In this document: positions 1 to 7,495 of the stretch, one piece after another
Numbering within the stretch: the first letter of the stretch is position 1
Layout: the number at the start of each line of letters is the position of its first letter
NCBI GenBank assembly: GCA_963716215.1
Contig: OY970298.1
Span: 930,001 to 994,000, forward strand
Direction of reading: 5' to 3'
DNA from: JACVRW01 sp963716215
GTDB taxonomy: Bacteria > Actinomycetota > Thermoleophilia > Solirubrobacterales > Thermoleophilaceae
Length of the DNA stretch: 64,000 bases
The notes under the pieces: generated by a model
Told to the model about the DNA's origin: nothing
The model's database searches: none
The model's input: the letters and a program-made list of their open reading frames with translations, nothing else
Position numbers and translations under genes: made by a program

Positions 1-381
1 GACGTCAAGTCGCTGGCGACGGAGATCCGCGACAACGAGGTCGAGCACGTCGCGGCCCTGGCCAAGACGATCAAGAGCCTCGGCGGAATGCCCGTCAAGG
101 CGCCGGGAGTCGACTTCGGGGACGCGTTCGCGAGCCAGAAGTCGTTCCTCAAGCTCGCCCAGACGTTCGAGGACACTGGCGTAAGCGCCTACAACGGCGC
201 CGCGCCGGCGATCGAGTCCGTCGAGGTGCTGGCGGCGGCCGGCAGCATCGTGCAGGTCGAGGCCCGCCACGCGGCGGCCATCAGGTCTCTCAACGGCCAG
301 CCGATCAGCGACGGCGGCTTCGACAAGTCGCTCGAGATGCAGGCCGTGCTGGAAGCCGTCAAGCCGTTCGTCAAGTCCTAA
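1..381 (+). CDS. Ferritin-like domain protein, 3' part (5' end outside window)
   Basis: The reading frame is open from the first base of the window, so the start lies upstream. The visible 126 residues are helical and contain the EVEH motif near the beginning (RDNEVEHVAAL) and a second acidic/His stretch (EARHAAAIRSL), the spacing expected of the last two helices of a four-helix ferritin-like bundle (PF13668-type, desiccation-related/Ferritin_2). Such proteins bind a di-metal centre or serve stress protection; the precise role is not visible. It is followed 13 nt later by tatA, and many proteins of this family are Tat-exported in actinobacteria, but the signal peptide, if any, is outside the window. 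Confidence 0.75.
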   Translation, partial: DVKSLATEIRDNEVEHVAALAKTIKSLGGMPVKAPGVDFGDAFASQKSFLKLAQTFEDTGVSAYNGAAPAIESVEVLAAAGSIVQVEARHAAAIRSLNGQPISDGGFDKSLEMQAVLEAVKPFVKS

Positions 382-394
382 CGAGAGGAATCGA

Positions 395-586
395 ATGCTG
401 CCCGGAATCGGACCCATGGAGCTGATCGTCGTGCTGGTGATCGCGCTGGTGATCTTCGGACCGAAGAAGCTTCCCGACCTCGGCCGGTCGATCGGTGGAG
501 GGATGCGCGAGTTCAAGAACTCGGTCACCGGCGACGGCCGCGAGGATCTGCCGCCCGGCGATCCGGCGAGCACGACCAAGCCCTAA
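395..586 (+). CDS. tatA: Sec-independent translocase TatA/TatE
   Basis: A 63-residue protein with one N-terminal membrane helix (about residues 5-20) ending in the family hallmark FGPKKLPDLG, followed by a short amphipathic helix (GRSIGGGMREFK) and a charged, disordered tail. This is the standard TatA/E layout; it forms the pore-like oligomer that moves folded proteins carrying twin-arginine signals. The start is ATG with a good ribosome site (AGAGGA) six bases upstream. It precedes tatC by 15 nt, so the two are co-transcribed. A separate tatB is not seen, as is common where one TatA-like protein serves both roles. Confidence 0.95.
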   Translation: MLPGIGPMELIVVLVIALVIFGPKKLPDLGRSIGGGMREFKNSVTGDGREDLPPGDPASTTKP

Positions 587-601
587 CCGGCCAGTCCGAT
601 C

Positions 602-1360
602 GTGCCGCGCCTGAAGCCCATCGACCACGAGGACCAGCTGACGGTCGTCGACCATCTGGACGAGCTGCGCTCGCGCCTGATGGTCGCCGGAGCGGCTTTC
701 CTCGTGGCGTTCGGGCTGACCACCTGGCAGAGCCACCTGGTCATCGAGATTCTCAACGCGCCGCTGCCGGGCGGCCTCGAGCCGATCACGCTCAGCCCGA
801 CCGAGCCCTTCGTCACGACGCTGAAGAACTCAGCGTACGCCGCCGCCCTGCTCGTCCTGCCGGTGCTGCTCTATCAGGCCTACGCGTTCGTCGTCCCGGC
901 CTTCAACACACGCGAGCGCAAGCTGACGCTGCCATTGATCTTGATGGTGCCGGTGCTGTTCATCAGCGGGGCGGTCTTCTGCTACCTCGTCGTGCTGCCG
1001 CCGGCGCTCGATTTCCTGCTCAACTTCAACGCGTCGGAATTCAACACCCAGCTGCGCGCGAGCGACTACTACTCATTCGCGACCCTGACCATGATCGCGA
1101 TGGGACTCGGCTTCCAGGTGCCGATCGGCGTATTGGTGCTGACCCGGCTGGGTGTGGTCAGCGTCGACAGGCTGCGCGCGAGCCGCCGCTACGCGATCGT
1201 CGCGATCGCCGTGCTGGCCGCCCTGCTGCCCACCCTCGACCCGGTGACGCTCGTGCTGGAGATGGTCCCGCTGATAGTGCTCTACGAGGCGAGCATCCAG
1301 CTGGCGAGGGTCTTCGCGCCGAGTCAGGTCGAGGGCGACAGCGTGGCGACGCCCGGCTAG
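602..1360 (+). CDS. tatC: Sec-independent translocase TatC
   Basis: A 252-residue polytopic membrane protein with the TatC N-terminal signature DHLDELRSRL at about residues 17-26, six predicted membrane helices, and the conserved acidic/Pro-rich first periplasmic loop. TatC recognises the twin-arginine signal peptide and recruits TatA. The start is GTG directly after the tatA stop region. The stop codon overlaps, by four bases on the opposite strand, the end of the vapC-type gene, so the two transcripts converge without a spacer. Confidence 0.95.
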   Translation: MPRLKPIDHEDQLTVVDHLDELRSRLMVAGAAFLVAFGLTTWQSHLVIEILNAPLPGGLEPITLSPTEPFVTTLKNSAYAAALLVLPVLLYQAYAFVVPAFNTRERKLTLPLILMVPVLFISGAVFCYLVVLPPALDFLLNFNASEFNTQLRASDYYSFATLTMIAMGLGFQVPIGVLVLTRLGVVSVDRLRASRRYAIVAIAVLAALLPTLDPVTLVLEMVPLIVLYEASIQLARVFAPSQVEGDSVATPG

Positions 1361-1734
1361 GGCGAGCGGACGTCGACGAGGTCGTCGATGAGTTGGAAGT
1401 CGTCTGCGTTGTGGGTGAGCAGCGGGACCCTGTGGACGTTGGCCGTTGCCGCGATCACGAGATCGACGGCGCGGCGTCGAGGCTGGCCGCCACGCGTGAG
1501 GACGGCGGCCGACAGCCGCCCCCACTCGCGGGCAACCGCAGCGTCGATTGGCAGTGGCTCGAACGCTGACTCGATCGCCCCGAGTCGTACGGTGCGGCGC
1601 GCGCGTTCGTCATCGTCGCTGGCGACGAGCACGCCGAAATGCAGCTCGGCCAGGCAGGCCGCGCTGATCGCGCCTTCCAGCGATCCGGGATCCTCGGCAC
1701 CGATGAGTACCGAGGTGTCCAGGAGCGCCCGCAT
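1357..1734 (-). CDS. vapC: PIN-domain toxin, VapC family
   Basis: A 125-residue PIN-domain ribonuclease. The acidic metal-binding residues are all present: D6 in LLDTSVL, E30 in CLAELHFG, D91 in VDLVIAATA, and D111/D112 in THNADDF. VapC toxins cleave RNA (tRNA or rRNA) when released from their antitoxin. The ATG abuts the antitoxin stop codon (TAG then ATG with no gap), which implies translational coupling. No internal disruption is seen, so the toxin should be active. Confidence 0.93.
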   Translation of the reverse strand: MRALLDTSVLIGAEDPGSLEGAISAACLAELHFGVLVASDDDERARRTVRLGAIESAFEPLPIDAAVAREWGRLSAAVLTRGGQPRRRAVDLVIAATANVHRVPLLTHNADDFQLIDDLVDVRSP

Positions 1735-1977
1735 CTAGGCGAAGGGATCGCTGAGCTGACCTGGGAGTCGGTCGAGGTCATCAGCGAGCGTTTGCGGCGC
1801 CGGCGTCTCCCAGATCCTGGCCAGGTCGGGTCCGCTGACCCATTCGCGTCGCTTGGCAGGACCGAGGTGCGCGACGGGTCGTCCGGCCACGGTGATCGTG
1901 AACTCCTCACCCGCCTCCGCACGTCGCAGGACGCCGGCAACGTTGTTGCGCAGTTCCTTTTGCGGGATCACCGGCAT
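1735..1977 (-). CDS. Antitoxin of the vapBC-type pair (Phd/YefM-like)
   Basis: An 80-residue protein starting MPVIPQKELRNN. The N-terminal segment, with the GEEFTITVAGRPVAHLGP core, is typical of Phd/YefM-type antitoxins: a DNA-binding N-terminus that joins a C-terminal toxin-neutralising tail. The frame is open upstream, but residues there are Pro/Ser/His-rich shadow sequence of the neighbouring gene. The ATG at 1977 fits a leaderless start: a TACCGT -10 box ends seven bases upstream and lies inside a perfect palindrome, the expected autoregulatory operator. The stop directly abuts the toxin ATG. Confidence 0.88.
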   Translation of the reverse strand: MPVIPQKELRNNVAGVLRRAEAGEEFTITVAGRPVAHLGPAKRREWVSGPDLARIWETPAPQTLADDLDRLPGQLSDPFA

Positions 1978-1984
1978 CCGGGCC

Positions 1985-2004
1985 ACGGTAGCAGAACTGC
2001 TACC
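1985..2004 (-). promoter_or_regulatory. vapBC promoter and palindromic operator
   Basis: A perfect inverted repeat, GGTAGCAG-AA-CTGCTACC, occupies 1987-2004. On the minus strand the TACCGT hexamer at 1990-1985 overlaps its proximal arm and ends seven bases before the antitoxin ATG. Antitoxin binding here would cover the -10 box, matching the usual conditional autorepression of toxin-antitoxin operons. The palindrome and hexamer are seen directly; the binding is inferred. Confidence 0.75.
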
Positions 2005-2023
2005 AGGGGCGGTTGGCTGGTTG

Positions 2024-3340
2024 CTAAGGGGCGAACTCAGCACCGGCGCCAGAAGCTGGGGCTGGTCGGGGGGCTGGCGGAGGCGCCGCGGCCGGGGCAG
2101 GCTCGCGGGATGCGCTGGCTGCTGACGGCGATGACTGGGTTGCGGATACGGAAGCGTCGGAGGCCATCGGTGCGAACTCGTGTGCGGGGTCTGCCGGCGC
2201 CGGCTCGGGCTCGGGTTCTGGCTGGGGCGGTGCGGTCGGTTCGCTGATTGCGGGCTGTTCGGGGGGTGCTGCCGGAGCGGCGGGGGACACGCCGACGTGT
2301 GACCGTTGCTCGCTGGTTGGTGCCTGTGGCTCCTGCTGGGCCGCTGGTTGCACGGGTGTGGCACGGTGGTTGGCGAGCTGGTCGACCGCCGTGCCGCCGC
2401 CGGCGAGCGCCGCAGCGCTGGCCGCCACGGCGGCGACCTTCTGCGCCGTGGCCAGCTCGGCCGCTGCGTGCGCTCGCTCGGCTAGCGTGACGGCTTTGTG
2501 CTGAGTTGCGCCGAGCAGGGCCTCGGCCTTCTGCTGAAGGGCACCGGTGAACGCCTCGAGCTTGCTGTGGGCGGCGCCCGCTGCCGGCTCGAGTCCTTCG
2601 CCCGGCACAGCGTTCGCGCCGATCAGGGTGACCGGCACCAGCGCAGCCACCCGCGCGGGCGCCTCGCGGAACTCCCTCAGCCGCGCGCGGCAGCTCAGGC
2701 AGGTCTTGAGGTGCGGCCGCAGCTGGCTGAGCGCGGCGGCGTCGGCCTCGCCGTCGGCCAGTGCCGACAGCAGGGGCGCCAGGCGGGTGCACTCCGTGCC
2801 GCTCTCGATCCCCGCAAGCCGCGCCGCCAGCGCCTGCCGGCCCTCGGTCAGGCAGCGGTTGACCTTGGTGTAGGTGAACCCGGTGGCCTGGCAGATCTCT
2901 CGGTAGGAGAGGCCACGCGCCCTCAGCACGAGGCAGCGGATCTCCTGGGGCTTGAGCCGCCGCAGCGCCTCGGCGCTCTGGCGCAGCCGCTCGTAGCGCT
3001 CCGCCTGGTCGTGGGTGGCGGCCGGCCCTGTGCCGCGCTCGAGCGGTTCCCCGTCTCCGGTGACCGGGGTCAGGCGCTCGCGCTGGCGGCGCAGGGCGAA
3101 GGCCTCGTGCTTGACCACGGTTTTCAGCCACGGGACCAGCTCCTCCTCGCGCGTGGTCGGCGCCTTCGTCAGCAGGATCTCGATCGCGCGCTGATAGGCG
3201 TCCTCGGCGTCCTCGTGGCTGGCCGCGTAGCGCCGCGCCGTGGCGAGCACTTGCCCACCGTGGCGCGCCAGCAGCGCCAGGGCCGCCTCGTCGATCTCGC
3301 CCCGTGAGGGTCGCCGCGTGCACCGATCGAGCATCAGCAT
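2024..3340 (-). CDS. Sigma-70 family factor fused to an anti-sigma zinc finger and a Pro/Ala-rich tail
   Basis: A 438-residue protein. Residues about 15-75 form sigma region 2 (ASHEDAEDAYQRAIEILL), and about 125-170 form region 4 with a helix-turn-helix (GLSYREICQATGF). A zinc-finger anti-sigma motif follows at about 208-217 (HLKTCLSCR, HxxxCxxC). Residues about 290-320 include a weakly hydrophobic Ala/Gly-rich stretch (VAAVAASAAALAGGG) that could be a membrane helix. The last about 110 residues are Pro/Ala/Glu-rich and disordered. An ECF-like factor carrying its own regulatory finger suggests control in cis, perhaps at the membrane. The ATG at 3340 is the first in frame. The gene is divergent from the propeller gene at 3503. 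Confidence 0.88.
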   Translation of the reverse strand: MLMLDRCTRRPSRGEIDEAALALLARHGGQVLATARRYAASHEDAEDAYQRAIEILLTKAPTTREEELVPWLKTVVKHEAFALRRQRERLTPVTGDGEPLERGTGPAATHDQAERYERLRQSAEALRRLKPQEIRCLVLRARGLSYREICQATGFTYTKVNRCLTEGRQALAARLAGIESGTECTRLAPLLSALADGEADAAALSQLRPHLKTCLSCRARLREFREAPARVAALVPVTLIGANAVPGEGLEPAAGAAHSKLEAFTGALQQKAEALLGATQHKAVTLAERAHAAAELATAQKVAAVAASAAALAGGGTAVDQLANHRATPVQPAAQQEPQAPTSEQRSHVGVSPAAPAAPPEQPAISEPTAPPQPEPEPEPAPADPAHEFAPMASDASVSATQSSPSAASASREPAPAAAPPPAPRPAPASGAGAEFAP

Positions 3341-3415
3341 CGTTTGGAGAAGAATCCTTCACCGGTTCACCCCTGTCCGCCACTCGGAAAGACGCAAAAT
3401 GCGACTGTTTTGAAA
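3341..3415. other. Divergent intergenic region with paired TTCAC repeats
   Basis: This is the part of the 162-nt gap between the sigma factor and the propeller gene that lies next to the sigma start. It holds TTCACCGGTTCAC (3358-3370), two TTCAC units eight bases apart, closely resembling a three-unit array at 5963-5985. It also has the AT-richer string AGACGCAAAATGCGACTGTTTTGAAA (split here as two arms: GACGCAAAATGCG and ACTGTTTTGAAA), unusual in this GC-rich DNA. No known riboswitch class was recognised. Confidence 0.4.
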
Positions 3416-3462
3416 GGGGTGGTCGCCCAGGCGCACGCATATGACGCCCAGCGGAACACACA
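3416..3462 (+). promoter_or_regulatory. Conserved upstream element, copy 1
   Basis: This stretch matches 24805-24851 (minus strand) almost base for base. A 22-base block at 3427-3448, centred on GCGCACGCATATGACG, is identical; flanking GGGGTGGT and CGGA(A/G)CACAC also match. It ends about 26 nt before a TAGCCT -10 box (3489-3494) that sits eight bases ahead of the GTG at 3503. Same orientation, nearly same spacing (40 versus 39 nt from the identical block to the -10) in both copies. The likely role is a binding site for a dedicated activator of the polysaccharide locus; the regulator is unknown. Confidence 0.7.
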
Positions 3463-3502
3463 CCCGGCCTGGTCAGCGGGCGCGCCAGTAGCCTCTGCAG
3501 CC

Positions 3503-5941
3503 GTGCGCAGCCTCGCTCTCGCCGCCGTCGTGGTCGCGCTCATGGCGGCCGGCACCCCCGCGGCGTCGGCCGCCGCTCCGGACGTGCCCACCGAGGCCGG
3601 CGCGCCCTGGCCCTCGATGCGCCACGACCACTTCAACACCGGCCGCAGTCCGATCAGGGCGCGCTACCACGCCGGCGATCGCCCCTGGGCCTTCGTGACC
3701 GGCAAGGGCGTGTTCAGCACGCCGATCGTGGGCCGCGACGAGACCGTGTACGCCGGCTCGGCGGACACGCGCTTCTACGCGATCCGCGACGGGCGCCTGC
3801 GCTGGCGCTTCAAGACCGGCGAGATCATCGACTCGGCCGGCGTCCTCGGCCGCGGAGGAACCGTCACGTTCGGCTCCGGCGACGAGCGCATCTACCGCCT
3901 GCGCAGCCGCGACGGGCGCCGCGTCTGGAGCTATCGCGCCACCCGCAAGCCCGCCCAGGGCCAGCTCGTCAACTGGTGGGAGGGCAACGTGACGATGGGC
4001 CCCGGCGGCGTGCTCTACGCCGGCAACACCGGCGGCGCCGAGTATGCGCTGAACCCCAACGGGCGCCCGCGCTGGATCTACCCGACCGGCAACTCGGTCT
4101 GGTCGAACGCCGCGATCGGCAGGGACGGCAGCGTCTACTTCGGCTCGCTGGACCTGAGCATCTACGCCCTCGACTCGATGGGGCGCCTCAAGTGGAAGCG
4201 CGCCACGACCGGCTTCGTCACGTCGTCCCCGGCGATCGGTCCGGGCGGCACGATCTACATCGGCTCGTTCGACGGCGCGCTCCACGCGCTCGACCCGCGC
4301 ACCGGCGCCGACCGCTGGTCCTACACGACCGACGACCACGTGTACTCCTCCCCGGCGCTCGGCGAGTCCAGCGTGTACGTCGCGTCCGCCGACGGCTCGG
4401 TCTACGCGTTCGACCTGCGCGGCAACCTGCGCTGGCGCTACGACACGGGCGACACGGTGCGCTCCTCCCCGGTGCTCGGCCGGGCCACGAGCGGCAACGG
4501 CCGCATCCTCTACGTCGGGTCGGCCAACGGCGAGCTGTACGCGCTCGACGCCCGCACCGGCCGGCGGCGCTGGTCGTTCGACACGACGCCGGCCGACACC
4601 GTCCTGCGCGACCGCAACGACCTCAACTCGTCGCCGGCGCTGGGCCGGCGCGGGATCTACGTCGGCGGCGAGCACGGGCGCATCGTGTTCGTGCCCTACG
4701 ACTGGTGCCTGCACACCGGCCGCCGCGACCCGCGCTGTGACCGCAGCCCCGGTGAGGCCTTCGGGGGCAGCCTCACGCGCATGGCCTACGTCACGCCCGG
4801 CGGCACGACCCGGCTGTCCGGCCCAGGCGGGCCGCTGCCGGCCGCCACCGCGATCATCACCCGCCTGCTCGTTCGCCAGGTCGGGGAGACCGTCGACGCC
4901 GGCCTCACGGCCCCAACCCGCGTCACTGCCGACCCGCCCTTCGACTTCACCACGCAACCCTCGGGGGACGGCCACTTCCTGCACATCGTGCCGACGGGCT
5001 TCCTGGCGCCCGGGCGCTCGTACAGCCTGCGCGTGGAGGGCGGCTGGGCCGGGGACGGGCGCAGCGGCACCGTGGCCGACACGATCCGCTTCCGCACCAG
5101 CCGCGTCGGGCGCCGCGGGCCGCCGCTGACGACGAGCAGGAGCAGGGTGTCGGCCTTCCGGCTGAGCCGCCTGGCGGTGCCGCTGCCGCCGATCCTGCCG
5201 AGCCTCAACCAGATCGGCTTCGACTCCTACGAGATGGCGATCGGGGCGCTCGACGTGTCGCCGCCGGATGCCAACGGCGAGGGGACGGTGCTGCTCTGGG
5301 CGGTCAGCACCAAGCGCGCCGGCAACGCGACCGTGGCCGACCGGCGCGGCGCCTTCGCGTTCCCACTCCAAGGCCGCTACCGCCACGACTCGCTGCTGCT
5401 CTCCCAGCGCGGGCTCAGCCTCACCTTCTCCTTCGGCGACGTGCCGCTGCGGCGCTTCGACCTGCGCATGCAGCTCGGGGCCGACCGCCGGGCCCGCGGC
5501 GCGAGCCTGACGGCCGAGGTGTTCTGCCCCGAGGTGCCGGTCTACGGGGCGGCGCTGGAGGCGATCGGCCTCTGCAACAGCGACCACATCCTCCCGGCCA
5601 GCGGCACGTTCATCACCGGTCCCTACCGCGGTCCGGCCAACCGCCGGCCGCGCGGCGTGCGCGTGGCGAGCGTCGAGCTGGACCGCGCGAACGGCCTGGC
5701 CGTCGCGCGCCTCGCGGGCACGCCGCTGCCGGCCGCGGGCCACGCGGCCGCCATCCTGCTGACCGACGCCGCGACCGGCGCGGTCGTCTCGCTCGACTAC
5801 CGCAAGGCGATCTCACTGAGGACGAGTCGCGGCGCCATCCGCGAGGTGCGCCTGCGCATCCCACCCGGCACGGTGCTTCCGGCGCGCATGAGGGCATACG
5901 TGATTGCAGACGTGTTCCCACTTGCCGATCGAGAACTGTGA
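3503..5941 (+). CDS. Secreted PQQ-type beta-propeller protein
   Basis: An 812-residue protein. The GTG at 3503 is chosen because it begins a clear signal peptide (RSLALAAVVVALMAAG, then an ASA-type cleavage region) and lies eight bases after a TAGCCT box. Residues about 40-400 hold repeated PQQ/WD-like blades with motifs such as YAGSADTRFYAI, YFGSLDLSIYALD, YIGSFDGALHALD and YVGSANGELYALD, enough for a seven- or eight-bladed propeller. No PQQ-enzyme active-site residues are evident, so it is more likely a binding or structural surface protein. The C-terminal half (about 420-812) includes an Ig-like stretch and an unrecognised domain. Position at the head of the polysaccharide locus suggests a link with the envelope. 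Confidence 0.85.
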   Translation: MRSLALAAVVVALMAAGTPAASAAAPDVPTEAGAPWPSMRHDHFNTGRSPIRARYHAGDRPWAFVTGKGVFSTPIVGRDETVYAGSADTRFYAIRDGRLRWRFKTGEIIDSAGVLGRGGTVTFGSGDERIYRLRSRDGRRVWSYRATRKPAQGQLVNWWEGNVTMGPGGVLYAGNTGGAEYALNPNGRPRWIYPTGNSVWSNAAIGRDGSVYFGSLDLSIYALDSMGRLKWKRATTGFVTSSPAIGPGGTIYIGSFDGALHALDPRTGADRWSYTTDDHVYSSPALGESSVYVASADGSVYAFDLRGNLRWRYDTGDTVRSSPVLGRATSGNGRILYVGSANGELYALDARTGRRRWSFDTTPADTVLRDRNDLNSSPALGRRGIYVGGEHGRIVFVPYDWCLHTGRRDPRCDRSPGEAFGGSLTRMAYVTPGGTTRLSGPGGPLPAATAIITRLLVRQVGETVDAGLTAPTRVTADPPFDFTTQPSGDGHFLHIVPTGFLAPGRSYSLRVEGGWAGDGRSGTVADTIRFRTSRVGRRGPPLTTSRSRVSAFRLSRLAVPLPPILPSLNQIGFDSYEMAIGALDVSPPDANGEGTVLLWAVSTKRAGNATVADRRGAFAFPLQGRYRHDSLLLSQRGLSLTFSFGDVPLRRFDLRMQLGADRRARGASLTAEVFCPEVPVYGAALEAIGLCNSDHILPASGTFITGPYRGPANRRPRGVRVASVELDRANGLAVARLAGTPLPAAGHAAAILLTDAATGAVVSLDYRKAISLRTSRGAIREVRLRIPPGTVLPARMRAYVIADVFPLADREL

Positions 5942-5962
5942 TCTGCAGTTTTCCCCGCTACA

Positions 5963-5985
5963 TTCACCCGGTTCACCTGTTTCAC
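5963..5985 (+). repeat. Three TTCAC direct repeats upstream of the initiating transferase
   Basis: TTCAC occurs at 5963, 5972 and 5981, an exact nine-base period, in the 60-nt gap before the GTG at 6002. The first two units with their context (TTCACCCGGTTCACCTGT) nearly repeat 3358-3376 (TTCACCGGTTCACCCCTGT). A period of nine is close to one helical turn, compatible with a regulator binding as a tandem array. This is a sequence observation only. Confidence 0.45.
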
Positions 5986-6001
5986 TGCCTGGTAACCCGC
6001 T

Positions 6002-7495
6002 GTGCCTGAAGGTCTAGTCAAAGAGCTGCGGGAGGTCGAGCCGACCTCCCCCCTGCCCGACCGCGACGTGCGCGCGGGCAAGCCGCTCGTCCTGAGCAGC
6101 GTCCTGCGCTTCGACACGATCCGCGCGCTCGCGCGGATCGGCGTGCTGGTGGCGTTCGACCTGACCGGCCTGGTGCTGGCGATCTACACCGCACTGGTGC
6201 TGAAGACGGCGATCGTCGCTCCCGAGCAGCTCAACCAGATGTGGGCTCAGGCCAAGGACTACGCGCCGCTCGGCGGGCTGGTGATGCTGCTGCTGTTCGC
6301 GCGCTCGGGCCTGTACCGCGACCGCGCCCAGCGCCCCGGGTTCTCGCGTGTGATCGCGTCGCTGTTCCAGGTGACGCTGGTCGTGCTGATCTACGCCGAG
6401 ATCGAGGGCGAGCCGTTCCAGTCGTACTACATCTTCTACGGCTCGCTGTTCTTCGCCCTGCTGTACGTGTCGCTGCTGCGCTGGGGGTTCGAGCGCGTGT
6501 CCGGCATGGTCCTGCGCGCGGCCGGCTACCGCCGCCGCGCCGTGCTGGTCGGGTCCGGCTCGAACATCCAGGCCGTGGCGCACGCGCTGCGGGACTCGAG
6601 CGAGATCGAGCCGTACGGGTTCGTCACCCGCACCCCCGTGGCGCTGCTCGACGGGCTGCGCGACTTCCGCTCGCTCGAGCAGCTCGAGCGCCACTTCGAC
6701 GCCATCGACGAGGTGCTGATCACCGACGCCGACTTCCCGCAGAGCGAGGCGGTCGAGCTCGTCGACCAGTGCCACCAGCACGGCGTGCGCGTGCGCGTGG
6801 CCCCCTCGACGATGGAGATCCTGATGGACCGCGTGGAGTTCGTGCCGGGGCAGGCGCTGCCGCTGTTCGAGCTGAAGCCGCCGGTGTTCGAGGGGATCGA
6901 CTTCGCGATCAAGCGCAGCTTCGACCTGGTCGGCGCGACGCTGCTGATCGTCGCGCTCGCGCCGCTGATGACGTTGGCGGCGGTCGCTATCAAGCTCAGC
7001 TCGCGGGGTCCGGTGCTGTACCGGTCGATGCGACCGGGGATCGGCGGCCGGTCGTTCCCCTGCCTCAAGTTCCGGACGATGGTCCAGGGCGCCGAGCATC
7101 TCCAGGAGCGGCTCGAGGACCACAACGAGGTCGGCGGCGCGCTGTTCAAGATCCGCGACGACCCGCGCGTGACGTCCGTGGGGCGCTTCCTGCGCCGCTG
7201 GTCGCTGGACGAGCTGCCGCAGCTGTTCAACGTGATGCGTGGTCAGATGTCGCTCGTGGGCCCGCGACCGCTGCCCCAGCGCGACTACGACCGCCTCGAC
7301 GACTGGCACCGCAAGCGCTACCTGGTGCTGCCCGGGATGACGGGCCTGTGGCAGGTGTCGGGCCGCTCCGAGCTCGACTTCGACGAGCTGGTCCGGCTCG
7401 ACTTCCTGTACCTGGAGCGCTGGTCGGTGTTCCTCGACCTCACGATCATGTTGAAGACGATCCCCGCCGTGTTCCGCACGCGGGGAGCCTGGTGA
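6002..7495 (+). CDS. Polyprenyl-phosphate sugar phosphotransferase (WbaP/exopolysaccharide-initiating type)
   Basis: A 497-residue protein that would transfer a sugar-1-phosphate to undecaprenyl phosphate, the first committed step of repeat-unit assembly. Four N-terminal membrane helices (about 40-165) lead into a nucleotide-binding-like middle domain (RRRAVLVGSGSN). A fifth helix at about 305-325 leads to the catalytic bacterial sugar transferase domain, with KFRTM (about 355), DELPQLFNV and LVGPRPLP. Length and order match the family. The start is GTG, the first codon before the charged N-terminus. It overlaps the next gene by four bases (GTGA), so the three plus-strand genes 6002-8753 form one operon. 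Confidence 0.93.
   Translation: MPEGLVKELREVEPTSPLPDRDVRAGKPLVLSSVLRFDTIRALARIGVLVAFDLTGLVLAIYTALVLKTAIVAPEQLNQMWAQAKDYAPLGGLVMLLLFARSGLYRDRAQRPGFSRVIASLFQVTLVVLIYAEIEGEPFQSYYIFYGSLFFALLYVSLLRWGFERVSGMVLRAAGYRRRAVLVGSGSNIQAVAHALRDSSEIEPYGFVTRTPVALLDGLRDFRSLEQLERHFDAIDEVLITDADFPQSEAVELVDQCHQHGVRVRVAPSTMEILMDRVEFVPGQALPLFELKPPVFEGIDFAIKRSFDLVGATLLIVALAPLMTLAAVAIKLSSRGPVLYRSMRPGIGGRSFPCLKFRTMVQGAEHLQERLEDHNEVGGALFKIRDDPRVTSVGRFLRRWSLDELPQLFNVMRGQMSLVGPRPLPQRDYDRLDDWHRKRYLVLPGMTGLWQVSGRSELDFDELVRLDFLYLERWSVFLDLTIMLKTIPAVFRTRGAW

Noticed and set aside
3361..3415. Possible riboswitch (for example cyclic di-GMP type) in the AT-richer stretch before the conserved element
   Set aside because: No match to the conserved cores I know, and predicted transcription starts downstream of it.
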